Shown piece after piece: positions 25,362 to 33,647 of a DNA stretch of 64,000 bases. A model generated the notes under the pieces. That model did not search any database. It was not told the origin of the DNA and saw only the letters and a program-made list of their open reading frames with translations. This DNA is from Caulobacter vibrioides OR37 (GTDB taxonomy: Bacteria; Pseudomonadota; Alphaproteobacteria; Caulobacterales; Caulobacteraceae). Numbering within the stretch: position 1 is the first letter of the stretch; each line of letters begins with the position of its first letter. The stretch is taken from positions 29-64,028 of the forward strand of contig NZ_APMP01000003.1 of the NCBI RefSeq assembly GCF_000372645.1, read 5' to 3'. A program made the translations under genes and the position numbers.

Positions 25362-26840
25362 ATGGGTGTCGGGGGCAAGGTCGCGCTGACCGCCGTGGGT
25401 CTGGTGGTGGCCGCGACGGCCGCGGTGACGGTGCGGACGGTGACGTTCAAGGCGCCGGCCCAGGTCGATGTCGGGGCGGTCAAGCTGGCCTCGGCCCGAC
25501 CGATCGACGTCAACAAGGCCGCCGAGCATTTGGCGCAGGCCGTGCGCTTCCAGACCGTCAGCCACCAGGACCGCGCCGAGGACCAGCCGGCCGAGTGGGA
25601 CAAGCTGCACGCCTGGCTGCAAACCACCTATCCCAACGCCCACAAGGCGATGACCCGCGAGATCGTCGCCGAGCAGTCCTTGATCTACACCTGGCCGGGC
25701 TCGAACCCGGCGCTGGCGCCGATCATCCTGATGGCCCACCAGGACGTGGTGCCGGTGACGCCGGGCACGGAAAGCCAGTGGACCCATCCGCCGTTCGACG
25801 GCGTCATCGCCGACGGCGCGGTCTGGGGCCGGGGCTCGATCGACGACAAGGGCTCGCTGGTCACGCTGTTCGAGGCGCTGGACGCGGTCGCCGCCAGCGG
25901 CTTCAAGCCGACCCGGACGATCATCGTGGTCAGCGGCCAGGACGAGGAGGTGCGCGGCGTCGGGGCCCGCGCCGCCGCGGCCCTGCTGAAGTCGCGCGGG
26001 ATCAAGGCCCAGTTCACCCTCGACGAGGGCATGGTGGTGGTCGAGGACCATCCGGTGACCGGCAAGCCCACCGCGATCATCGGCACGGCCGAGAAGGGCT
26101 ATGCGACGATGAAGATCGTAGCGCCGGCGGCGGGCGGCCACTCGTCGGCCCCGCCGGCCGACGGCGGCGGCGTCGTCACCCTGTCGCGCGCGGTCGCGGC
26201 GGTCAACGACCATCCGTTCCCGATGAAGTTCCAGGGCCCCGGCGCCGACATGCTGAAGGCCATCGCCCCGCACGCCAGCCCGGTGGTCAAGGTGTTCGCC
26301 GCCAACACCTGGCTGTTCTCGCCGCTGCTGGTGAAGGTCACCGCCAAGACCCCGGCCGGGGCCTCGATGCTGCACACCACCATCGCCCCGACCATGCTGA
26401 AGGGCTCACCGAAGGAGAACGTGCTGCCCCAGGACGCCACCGCCTGGATCAACTATCGCATCGCGCCGGGCGACAGCTCGGCCAAGGTGATGGCCCAGGC
26501 CCAGGGCGCGGTCGGCAAGCTGCCGGTCAAGCTGTCGTGGACCAAGACCCCGGACGAGCCCTCGGCGGTGTCCTCGACCAGCTCCGACGCCTGGAAGACC
26601 CTGGCCGCCCTGGCCGGCGACGAGAGCAAGGCCCCGGTCGTGCCGGGCCTGGTCACCGCCGGCACCGACAGCCGCTACCTGGCCCCGGTCTCGACCGACG
26701 TCTACCGCTTCCAGCCGCTGTTCCTGAAGGTCGACGAGACCAAGATCATCCACGGCACCAACGAGCACATCAGCCTGGAGAATGTCGGCCGCATGGTGCG
26801 GTTCTACCAGCGGCTCGTGGAGACGGCGGGGTCGCGGTAG
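25362..26840 (+). CDS. M20-family metallopeptidase (PM20D1/carboxypeptidase S-like)
   Basis: The 492-residue di-zinc hydrolase has an N-terminal signal anchor (VALTAVGLVVAATAAVTV). Zinc-site motifs are seen in order: MAHQDVVPV (His and nearby Asp), WGRGSIDDKG (bridging Asp), SGQDEEVRG (catalytic Glu pair), LDEGM, TAGTDSRYL and the final HGTNEHISLEN (His). The lid/dimerisation domain (AEKGYATMKIVAPAAGGHSS) lies between. Length near 490 and the motif set match the eukaryote-like PM20D1/CPS1 group, which hydrolyses or condenses N-acyl amino acids or dipeptides. It is likely periplasmic or membrane-tethered. The gene stands alone. Confidence 0.92.
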   Translation: MGVGGKVALTAVGLVVAATAAVTVRTVTFKAPAQVDVGAVKLASARPIDVNKAAEHLAQAVRFQTVSHQDRAEDQPAEWDKLHAWLQTTYPNAHKAMTREIVAEQSLIYTWPGSNPALAPIILMAHQDVVPVTPGTESQWTHPPFDGVIADGAVWGRGSIDDKGSLVTLFEALDAVAASGFKPTRTIIVVSGQDEEVRGVGARAAAALLKSRGIKAQFTLDEGMVVVEDHPVTGKPTAIIGTAEKGYATMKIVAPAAGGHSSAPPADGGGVVTLSRAVAAVNDHPFPMKFQGPGADMLKAIAPHASPVVKVFAANTWLFSPLLVKVTAKTPAGASMLHTTIAPTMLKGSPKENVLPQDATAWINYRIAPGDSSAKVMAQAQGAVGKLPVKLSWTKTPDEPSAVSSTSSDAWKTLAALAGDESKAPVVPGLVTAGTDSRYLAPVSTDVYRFQPLFLKVDETKIIHGTNEHISLENVGRMVRFYQRLVETAGSR

Positions 26841-27014
26841 GGGTTTGAAAGCCCCTATTCCCTTTCCATCATCGTTCCGCGCCTGAAGACCGGGATGGAA
26901 CGGGCAACGCCGCGCCTGGACGCCGGAAGCGCACATCCGCACGAGCTGCTCGGGGTGGAAGACGGACGCTCGGTGCGGCCTATTTGCGGCCATTGAATGT
27001 GCTACACTTCCACC

Positions 27015-27257
27015 ATGAACGTACTGAAAGCAGCTCTAAGATTTGCCCTCCGCCGTCCGGCGGCTATTTTTGCTGCCTCCTTACTTGTGTTTGGGATCAC
27101 GTCGTGGGCCTACGCCGCGCCGAGTTTCGATCGATGGGCCTTGGAGTTCAAACTTCTGGGACGAACCTCACTTGTCGCGATGGCGCTTTCGCTGTCGGTT
27201 TTCTGGGGCAAGGTGTGGTTGGTGTATCTCCCGAAGCGAGCACGCGGCGAAATCTAG
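27015..27257 (+). CDS. Small hypothetical membrane protein
   Basis: The 80-residue protein has two hydrophobic segments (PAAIFAASLLVFGITSWAYA and SLVAMALSLSVFWGKVWLVY) and a basic C-terminus (KRARGEI). The ATG at 27015 is used; an in-frame ATG occurs at 26997. Its base composition is less GC-biased than its neighbours. The frame is short, so coding status is moderately supported only. Confidence 0.5.
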   Translation: MNVLKAALRFALRRPAAIFAASLLVFGITSWAYAAPSFDRWALEFKLLGRTSLVAMALSLSVFWGKVWLVYLPKRARGEI

Positions 27258-27461
27258 AAGCCCTCAGGTCCGCCAAGGGTCGCGCGCCATTCTCAGCACG
27301 GTGGCAGAATCCAGACATTTAAATCGTCGCCGCGAACAATTTTGGTGCGTCGATCATAGCCATCCGCGCGGCGGGAAAGACGGTGGTGATTGGCCTGGCC
27401 CTTGGCCCGAACCGCCGACCGGACTAGACGTGGGTCCAGCCAACCCAAGGACCACGCTCCC

Positions 27462-28550
27462 ATGCCCGCCGACGACACCGCCGCCCGCGCCGCCCGGTTC
27501 GGCGAGGGGTTCCTGTTCGACGCCTGGTACTATGTGGCCCTCTCCCGCGCGGTGAAGACCGGCAAGCTTAAGCGCTACGAGATCCTGGGCGAGCCGGTTC
27601 TGATCAGCCGGGGCCAGGACGGCCAGGTGTTCGCGATCCGCGACGTCTGCCCGCACCGCGCCGCGCCGCTGTCGGGCGGCAAGCTGACCCGCGAGGCGGA
27701 CGGCAAGCCCAGCGTCGAATGCCCCTATCACGGCTGGCGGTTCGGGTCGGACGGGGTCTGCGCGGCCATCCCCTCGATGACCAGCGACCAGAGCCTGGAG
27801 GTCTCGCGCATCCGCGTGCGGCGCTACCCCGTGGCCGAGAGCCAGGGCATGGTCTTCGTCTGGATCAGCAAGGATCCGCGCTTCGATGGCGAGCCGCCGG
27901 CGCCGCCTCCGACCTTCCCCGGCGTGGTCGGCGGCGGGCCCAAGATCGTCGACTCGATGGTCTTCGAGACCCACATGGACCACGCCGTCGTCGGCCTAAT
28001 GGACCCGACCCACGCCCCCTATGTGCACGAGGCCTGGTGGGCGCGGTCGTCCAAGCGCCAGTCGGAAAAGACCAAGGTCTTCGCCCCCTCGCCCGAGGGC
28101 TTCGTCATGCGTCGGCATGGGCGCAGCAAGGCCAACCGCCTGTACGACATCCTGGGCGGCGCGCCGGAGATCGAGATCACCTTCCGCCTGCCCGGCTATC
28201 GCTGGGAGCACATCCAGGTGGGCAAGCATCAGGTGCTGGCCCTGACCTGCCTGACGCCGCTGAGCCCCACCGCGACGCGGATCAGCCAGCTGATCTGGTC
28301 GGACCATCCGGTGATGATGTTCCGCGCCCTGATCGCCCCCTTCGCCCGCGAGTTCCTGCGCCAGGACGGGCGCATGGTGAACCTACAGAACGAGGGCCTG
28401 AAATACGACCCGGCCCTGATCTGGATCGACGACGCCGACACCCAGGCCAAGTGGTACCAGCAGCTGAAGCGCGAATGGACCGCCAGCCGCGCCGAGGGCC
28501 GGCCGTTCGTCAATCCGGTCAAGGAAACCACGCTGAAGTGGCGCAGCTGA
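27462..28550 (+). CDS. Rieske-type aromatic ring-hydroxylating oxygenase, alpha subunit
   Basis: The 362-residue protein has an N-terminal Rieske domain with CPHRAAPLSGG and CPYHGWRFGSDG (Cys-x-His and Cys-x-x-His ligands of the 2Fe-2S cluster). A catalytic domain follows with the mononuclear iron motif in MDHAVVGLMDPTHAPYVHEAW (His-x4-His, with a later Asp). This is the organisation of single-component terminal oxygenases such as vanillate O-demethylase. No reductase or ferredoxin gene is next to it, so the electron donor must be encoded elsewhere. The substrate is unknown. The start ATG at 27462 is preceded by an in-frame ORF extension that lacks conservation signs. Confidence 0.92.
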   Translation: MPADDTAARAARFGEGFLFDAWYYVALSRAVKTGKLKRYEILGEPVLISRGQDGQVFAIRDVCPHRAAPLSGGKLTREADGKPSVECPYHGWRFGSDGVCAAIPSMTSDQSLEVSRIRVRRYPVAESQGMVFVWISKDPRFDGEPPAPPPTFPGVVGGGPKIVDSMVFETHMDHAVVGLMDPTHAPYVHEAWWARSSKRQSEKTKVFAPSPEGFVMRRHGRSKANRLYDILGGAPEIEITFRLPGYRWEHIQVGKHQVLALTCLTPLSPTATRISQLIWSDHPVMMFRALIAPFAREFLRQDGRMVNLQNEGLKYDPALIWIDDADTQAKWYQQLKREWTASRAEGRPFVNPVKETTLKWRS

Positions 28551-28554
28551 TACG

Positions 28555-28586
28555 AAAAGCCCGCCCGGTCGGGGACCGGACGGGCT
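28555..28586 (-). terminator. Terminator of the SH3-domain gene, shared convergent hairpin
   Basis: AGCCCG-C-CCGGTC and its complement around GGGG (28558-28586) are followed on the minus strand by TTTT. The hairpin starts 5 bases after the Rieske gene stop. Confidence 0.65.
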
Positions 28587-28648
28587 CTCTCTCGTGAGCG
28601 CGATCTAGAGGGACGGAGCGACCGCGCCCCCGAAACTAGAGACCGCGT

Positions 28649-29212
28649 TTACGCGCGGTAGACGTAGGCGCTGGAGACGTAGCCGACGCCGACGCCGTCC
28701 TGGCCGACCAGGATCCACTTGCCGTCGCCGGTGCGGCCCAGGGCCTGGAAGGTCTCGCCCGAGGCGACCGCGCCGACCTTGGCGCCACGGGGCGAGGCGG
28801 CGGCGCGCAGGTTCAGGGTCGAGCGGGCGACGTACTTGCCCTTGGTCTCGACCAGCGGGGCGGCGCGGACGTTGGTGGCGTAGCGGACGCCGCCCTCCTT
28901 GTAGACGCCGCCAACCGCCTTGGCCGCGTCATCCCTCTGCATGCCGCAGCCGATGGCCGAACCGGCGCCCGCGCCGACCACCGCGCCGATGGCCGTGCCC
29001 GCGCCGCGATCGCCCTTGCCGGCGATCTGGTTGCCGGCGACGGCGCCCAGCAGGCCGCCCAGCACCGCGCCGACCTCCTGCTTGGAGCCCGAGGCCTTGC
29101 AGCCGAGCACGCCGGCGTTGGCTTGCGGGGCGGCGGCCAGGCTCAGGGCCGTGGCGGCGGCGCCCAGGGTCAGGGCGATGGTCTTGGTGGTCTTGGTCAT
29201 TTGGTCGAACAT
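28649..29212 (-). CDS. Exported glycine-zipper plus bacterial SH3 domain protein
   Basis: The 187-residue protein has a signal peptide (IALTLGAAATALSLAAAPQ, cleavage near ANA) and a glycine-zipper region (EVGAVLGGLLGAVAGNQIAG, GAGTAIGAVVGAGAGSAIG). The C-terminal SH3b domain begins VRYATNVRAAPLVETKG and contains STLNLRAAASPRGAKVGAV. Glycine zippers insert in or stabilise membranes, and SH3b domains bind peptidoglycan or peptides, so an envelope role is likely. The ATG at 29212 follows GAGGAG with 7-base spacing. The 287 bases between it and the next gene show no other feature. Confidence 0.85.
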   Translation of the reverse strand: MFDQMTKTTKTIALTLGAAATALSLAAAPQANAGVLGCKASGSKQEVGAVLGGLLGAVAGNQIAGKGDRGAGTAIGAVVGAGAGSAIGCGMQRDDAAKAVGGVYKEGGVRYATNVRAAPLVETKGKYVARSTLNLRAAASPRGAKVGAVASGETFQALGRTGDGKWILVGQDGVGVGYVSSAYVYRA

Positions 29213-29499
29213 GAGAGAACTCCTCGTCCCTTCGTGATGTCTGCGGGGTCAGCAACCCCGTGAGACGCACCATGGCAGGGCCAAGCTGAACCGCCCCGCC
29301 AACCGCGCCGACAGATTCCGTTCATGTTCGAAAAAAGTGGATCGGGGCGGGAAAAGCCCAGGTCGAGACCGCGACGTATCCTCGTCACGTCGTCACGCGT
29401 CATGAAAATATCTCGGGTCTCCCAAGACTTAATATCCTTTGGGCCTCTTTCCGTTCGGCCGTACTCCAAGTCACCGGCGTCTGGATGGGGAGGAGCGTC

Positions 29500-30555
29500 A
29501 TGCGGTCGCGTTGGATCATCGTCGCCGGAGCGTTCGTCGCGCTGGGAATCGCCGGCCTGGCTTTCCGGACCGGCACGGACGCCAAGCCTCTACCCCCGGC
29601 GTCCGAGGCCTATCCGACCGTCGCGGACGGCGTGACCGTCGGCGAGACGACGGGGCCCTGGCGCGCGCCGGGGGGCCTGAAACAGATTCCGATCTGGCCA
29701 CACGGCGCGCCAGACATGGCCGACCAGCCCCGCAAGCCCGAACGGGTGTCGGTCTCCGCCACGCCCGACGCCCTGTCCAGCAAGGTGTCGGAGGGCGTCT
29801 ACGACGTCACCGAACCGACCATGACCGTCTATCCGCCTCGGGGCCGCAACACCGGCGCGGCCATGATCGTCTTCCCGGGCGGGGGCTTTCGGGTGGTGGT
29901 GATCACCTCCGAGGGGACCGAGATCTGCAACTGGATCACGGCCCAGGGCATCACCTGCATCCTGTCGAAATACCGCGTGCCGGGTAGCAACGACTACTGG
30001 AACCCGGCGTGCCGGTGTCAGATCACCCCCAAGATCCCCCGCGCGCTGCAGGACGCCCAGAGAACCATCCGGCTCGTCAGGGCGCGGGCGCGGGAGCTGG
30101 GCGTTCAGCCGAACAAGATCGGCGTGATCGGCTTCTCGGCCGGCGGCTATCTGGTCGCGCAGACCAGCAACATCCTCGCCCCCGCCTACGCCCCCGCGGA
30201 CGACATCGACAAGATCAGCAGCCGCCCCGACTTCGCCATCGCCCTCTATCCGGGGCACCTTTGCCGCAAGGGCGACGCCTGGGACCCGACCATCCGCGTG
30301 ACGAAGAACACGCCGCCGACCTTCCTGCTGCAGGCCTGGGACGATCCGGTCGACCCGATCTGCAACAGCACGCTCTACGCGCGGGCGCTGGACGCCGCCG
30401 ACGTCCCGACCGAAGTGCATCTGTTCGCGAAGGGCGGACACGCCTTCACGATGCGGAACAGGGCGCATCCGGTGGCGATGTGGCCCTCGCTGGTGGAGCG
30501 CTGGCTCGCGGAGATCGGGGTCGTCGGCGCCCCTCCGAGCGCCAGCAGCCCTTAA
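29500..30555 (+). CDS. Exported alpha/beta-hydrolase (acetyl esterase/xylanase-associated type)
   Basis: The 351-residue protein has an N-terminal signal anchor (RWIIVAGAFVALGIAGLAF) and an alpha/beta-hydrolase domain. The oxyanion HGGG equivalent is FPGGGFRVV, the nucleophile elbow is IGFSAGGYL (Ser), the acid is likely in QAWDDPVDP (Asp), and the catalytic His is in AKGGHAFTMR. It resembles BD-FAE-type acyl esterases acting on esterified sugars. The ATG at 29500 follows GGGGAGGAG; the upstream ATG 29485 is unlikely. Function on a specific glycan is inference. Confidence 0.88.
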   Translation: MRSRWIIVAGAFVALGIAGLAFRTGTDAKPLPPASEAYPTVADGVTVGETTGPWRAPGGLKQIPIWPHGAPDMADQPRKPERVSVSATPDALSSKVSEGVYDVTEPTMTVYPPRGRNTGAAMIVFPGGGFRVVVITSEGTEICNWITAQGITCILSKYRVPGSNDYWNPACRCQITPKIPRALQDAQRTIRLVRARARELGVQPNKIGVIGFSAGGYLVAQTSNILAPAYAPADDIDKISSRPDFAIALYPGHLCRKGDAWDPTIRVTKNTPPTFLLQAWDDPVDPICNSTLYARALDAADVPTEVHLFAKGGHAFTMRNRAHPVAMWPSLVERWLAEIGVVGAPPSASSP

Positions 30556-30556
30556 C

Positions 30557-31183
30557 CTAGGCGCCCAGGGCGTAGGGGCCGCTCTTGTCCAGCGCCGTCT
30601 TCCAGGCCGGACGGGCGTGCATCCGCTCGATCCAGGCGGCCATGTGGGGGTAGTCGGCCAGCTTGCCCATGGCCTTGGCGACCTCGGGCACGAAGCTCAT
30701 CTGGATGTCGGCGCCGGTCAGGCCGTCGCCGACGAAGAACTGGCGGCCGGCCAGGCTCTGATCGACGAAGGCCAGGTGGTTGGCGATCTCGCTCTGGATG
30801 CGCGGATGCAGCGGCGCGCCGGCCTCGCCCAGGCGGCCGACATACATGTTGAGCATCAGCGGCAGCATGGCCGAGCCCTCGGCGTAGTGCAGCCACTGCT
30901 GATAGCGGTCATAATCCGCGCTGGCCGGATCGGGCGCCAGGCGGCCGCCGCCGTGACGGCGGATCACGTAGTCGATGATCGCGCCGGACTCGATCACCGT
31001 CAGATCGCCATCCTGGATCACCGGCGACTTGCCCAGCGGGTGGACGTCGGTCAGCGACGGCGGGGCCAGGCGGGTCTTGGCGTCGCGGGTGTGGAAGACG
31101 ATCTCGTAGGGCAGCGACAGCTCCTCGAGCAGCCACAGGATGCGCTGCGAGCGCGACTCGTTGAGATGGTGGACCTTCAGCAT
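30557..31183 (-). CDS. Glutathione S-transferase
   Basis: The 208-residue GST has the thioredoxin-fold N-terminal domain (MLKVHHLNESRSQRILWLLE, cis-Pro region in GKSPVIQDGD, ESGAIIDYV glutathione site) and a helical C-terminal domain (FFVGDGLTGADIQMSF with the N-capping Asp). It belongs to the beta/phi-like bacterial group with a catalytic Ser (ESRS) rather than Tyr. It is divergent from mcd and shares the intergenic region with a motif-like site. Its natural substrate is unknown. Confidence 0.93.
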   Translation of the reverse strand: MLKVHHLNESRSQRILWLLEELSLPYEIVFHTRDAKTRLAPPSLTDVHPLGKSPVIQDGDLTVIESGAIIDYVIRRHGGGRLAPDPASADYDRYQQWLHYAEGSAMLPLMLNMYVGRLGEAGAPLHPRIQSEIANHLAFVDQSLAGRQFFVGDGLTGADIQMSFVPEVAKAMGKLADYPHMAAWIERMHARPAWKTALDKSGPYALGA

Positions 31184-31218
31184 CTGTCTCCCCGTTTTCC
31201 CATAGGATGTTGCACCGC

Positions 31219-31227
31219 CGCATTGCT
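31219..31227 (+). promoter_or_regulatory. Degenerate TGC-N3-GCA-like site between gst and mcd
   Basis: CGCATTGCT differs at the outer bases from the TGCATTGCA site before hbd. It is surrounded by more half-sites (ATGTTGCACCGC upstream, TCGCAGATGCG downstream), 79 bases before the mcd ATG. This is the weakest member of the motif set. Confidence 0.3.
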
Positions 31228-31305
31228 CGCAGATGCGAAATGGGCCACGGTGAAAGAAAACAATTGTTTGGCGTAAAACACCTGTTCGGCCAAGGGGAGC
31301 AAGCC

Positions 31306-33000
31306 ATGACCACGACGATCGCGCGCGACGACGCCGAAAACCTCGTCCTTCCGGGCCTGACCGGCCTGCTGCGGGAAGCCGCCGACGCGACGGCGCTGTT
31401 CGTGGCCGAGGCCAAGCCCGCCGTGCTCGCCCATATCGCGCCCGAAGGCGGCAAGGTCGACCGCAAGCTGGCCGACGTCCACCAGCACCGGGTGCACGGC
31501 TATGGCTGGTACGCGGCCTATGCCGAGCTCCTGAACCAGGTCGCCGGCTGGGCCGAGCGGCTGGAGGCCGAGGGGCGCTTTGGCGAGATCGAGGCCCTGC
31601 TGGCCCAGCTCCTCTTCTCGGAATACTGCGCCCAACTGGTCGGCGGCGTGCCGATGAACCAGGGCGAGATCATCCGCCCGGCGCATCTGGTCGAGGACCC
31701 CGCGATCCTGGCTCGCCTGTCCTCGAGCGCCGCCGCGACCCTGATCGCCGAGGGCGGCACCCAGGCCGTGAAGAGCCGCGTCGCCCAGCGCCTGGCCGAG
31801 GCGCGCGGCCGCCCGACGCTGGAGCACACCGGCCTCGACGAGACCTTCGAAATGATCCGCGACCAGTTCCACGCCTTCGCCGAGGAGAAGGTCACGCCCT
31901 TCGCCCACGAATGGCACCTGAAGGACGAGCTGATCCCGATCGAACTGGTCGAGGAGCTGGGCGCCTTGGGCGTGTTCGGCCTGACCATCCCCGAGGAATA
32001 TGGCGGCAGCGGCATGGGCAAGACCGCCATGTGCGTGGTCTCCGAGGAGCTGTCGCGGGCCTGGATCGGCGTCGGGTCCCTCGCCACCCGCTCGGAAATC
32101 GCCGGCGAGCTGATCCTGACCGGCGGCACGGAGGAGCAGAAGCAATACTGGCTGCCCAAGATCGCCAGCGCCGAGATCCTGCCGACCGCCGTCTTCACCG
32201 AGCCGAACACGGGCTCCGACCTCGGCGCCCTGCGCACCCGCGCCGAGCTGAAGGGCGACCACTATGTCGTGACCGGGAACAAGACCTGGATCACCCACGC
32301 CGCCCGCGCCGACGTGATGACCCTGCTGGTCCGCACCGACCCGGCCACCACCGACTATCGCGGCCTTTCGATGCTGCTGGCTCCCAAGCCGCGCGGGACC
32401 GACGAGGCTCCCTTCCCCGCCGAGGGCATGAGCGGCGGCGAGATCGGGGTGATCGGCTATCGCGGCATGAAGGAGTACGAGCTGGGCTTCGACGGCTTTA
32501 CCGTGCCGGCCGAGAACCTGCTGGGCGGCGCGCCCGGCCAGGGCTTCAAGCAGCTGATGGCCACCTTCGAGAGCGCCCGCATCCAGACCGCCGCCCGCGC
32601 CGTGGGCGTGGCCCAGGCGGCGCTGGAGGTGGGTCTGGGCTACGCCCTCGACCGCAAGCAGTTTGGCCAGGCGATCTTCGCGTTCCCGCGCGTCGCCAAC
32701 AAGCTGGCCATGATGGCGGCCGAGATCATGGGCGTGCGCCAGCTGACCTATTTCGCCGCCCGCCAGAAGGACGAGGGCAAGCGCTGCGACCTCGAGGCCG
32801 GCATGGCCAAGCTGATCGCCGCCCGCGTCGCCTGGGCCGCCGCCGACAACGCCCTGCAGATCCACGGCGGCAACGGCTTCGCCATGGAATACGCCGCCAG
32901 CCGCCTGCTGGCCGACGCCCGGATCCTCAACATCTTCGAGGGCGCGGGCGAGATCCAGGCCCAGGTGATCGCCCGGCGGTTGCTGGATGGCGGTAACTAG
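31306..33000 (+). CDS. mcd: (2S)-methylsuccinyl-CoA dehydrogenase, long-form acyl-CoA dehydrogenase
   Basis: The 564-residue protein has an extra N-terminal helical domain (about residues 1-170) before a standard acyl-CoA dehydrogenase module. That module contains TIPEEYGGSGMGKTAMCVVS, the FAD/substrate motif TEPNTGSDLGALRT, GNKTWITHAARAD, and near the end QIHGGNGFAMEYAASRLLAD and ILNIFEGAGEIQAQVIARRL, with the catalytic Glu in IFEGAGE. The long N-terminus and about 550-residue length are typical of Mcd in the ethylmalonyl-CoA pathway, which oxidises methylsuccinyl-CoA to mesaconyl-CoA and passes electrons to ETF. ATG 31306 follows AAGGGGAG. An AidB-like dehydrogenase is the alternative, but is less likely beside ecm and ccr. 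Confidence 0.85.
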   Translation: MTTTIARDDAENLVLPGLTGLLREAADATALFVAEAKPAVLAHIAPEGGKVDRKLADVHQHRVHGYGWYAAYAELLNQVAGWAERLEAEGRFGEIEALLAQLLFSEYCAQLVGGVPMNQGEIIRPAHLVEDPAILARLSSSAAATLIAEGGTQAVKSRVAQRLAEARGRPTLEHTGLDETFEMIRDQFHAFAEEKVTPFAHEWHLKDELIPIELVEELGALGVFGLTIPEEYGGSGMGKTAMCVVSEELSRAWIGVGSLATRSEIAGELILTGGTEEQKQYWLPKIASAEILPTAVFTEPNTGSDLGALRTRAELKGDHYVVTGNKTWITHAARADVMTLLVRTDPATTDYRGLSMLLAPKPRGTDEAPFPAEGMSGGEIGVIGYRGMKEYELGFDGFTVPAENLLGGAPGQGFKQLMATFESARIQTAARAVGVAQAALEVGLGYALDRKQFGQAIFAFPRVANKLAMMAAEIMGVRQLTYFAARQKDEGKRCDLEAGMAKLIAARVAWAAADNALQIHGGNGFAMEYAASRLLADARILNIFEGAGEIQAQVIARRLLDGGN

Positions 33001-33003
33001 CGC

Positions 33004-33516
33004 TCAACGGAAAGCCTTTGAGACGTCCGAATAGACCGTCCGTTCCTCGACCATTCCCGCCTCCGTGGCGGTTATCGCTCGCGTGAGCACGCGACGGTCG
33101 TCGAAGACGATGGCGGCTCTATAGCTTTCCGCGGCGTCGCCGCCCGCCAAGACCAGTCGGTAGCGACCGTGTCCCGCGGGTTCGAGGCGGGCGGTGTTGA
33201 GGTCGGCCAGGTCCGCGAAGACCGACCGAGGCACGGCCACCGCGCGCCCGCGCACGGACAAGTCTACCCCGTCGACCACGGCGCACGGGACCCGGCTATA
33301 TGTACAGCTGTCGGTCCGGATGCGCGGTGGCTCGCTCGGCTTGATCGGGACCTCGTGTGTCAGGATGGCCACCGACACCGGCTGATTGAGCAGAAACTCT
33401 GTCAACTCGGTTCGCCCGCTCGCAGCAACGGGCCGCACGACGCCGCTCGCCATGGCCGAGCCTCCCCCGACGGATGCTAGCGCCGCCGCCAGCGCCGCCA
33501 GATGTTTGAGCTCCAT
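33004..33516 (-). CDS. Hypothetical exported protein
   Basis: The 170-residue protein has a signal peptide (MELKHLAALAAALASVGGGS, cleavage near AMA-SG). The mature part has a cysteine pair (RTDSCTYSRVPCAVVDG) that could form a disulphide and a beta-rich C-terminus. No family is recognised. The start is set at the ATG 33516, preceded by AGGGAG, although the frame stays open to 33687. It is convergent with mcd and divergent from the serine hydrolase. Confidence 0.7.
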   Translation of the reverse strand: MELKHLAALAAALASVGGGSAMASGVVRPVAASGRTELTEFLLNQPVSVAILTHEVPIKPSEPPRIRTDSCTYSRVPCAVVDGVDLSVRGRAVAVPRSVFADLADLNTARLEPAGHGRYRLVLAGGDAAESYRAAIVFDDRRVLTRAITATEAGMVEERTVYSDVSKAFR

Positions 33517-33647
33517 CGCAAGACTCCCTTCGTGGCTACCTGTCTCACACTGAACCAGGGGCCAGAGCTTTGAACGACCATGTTGCACGCTTGTTGCCGG
33601 CCGGTGCGTCGGCATAGGTTCTTTCCTCAAGCTCAGAAGGACCGCCC

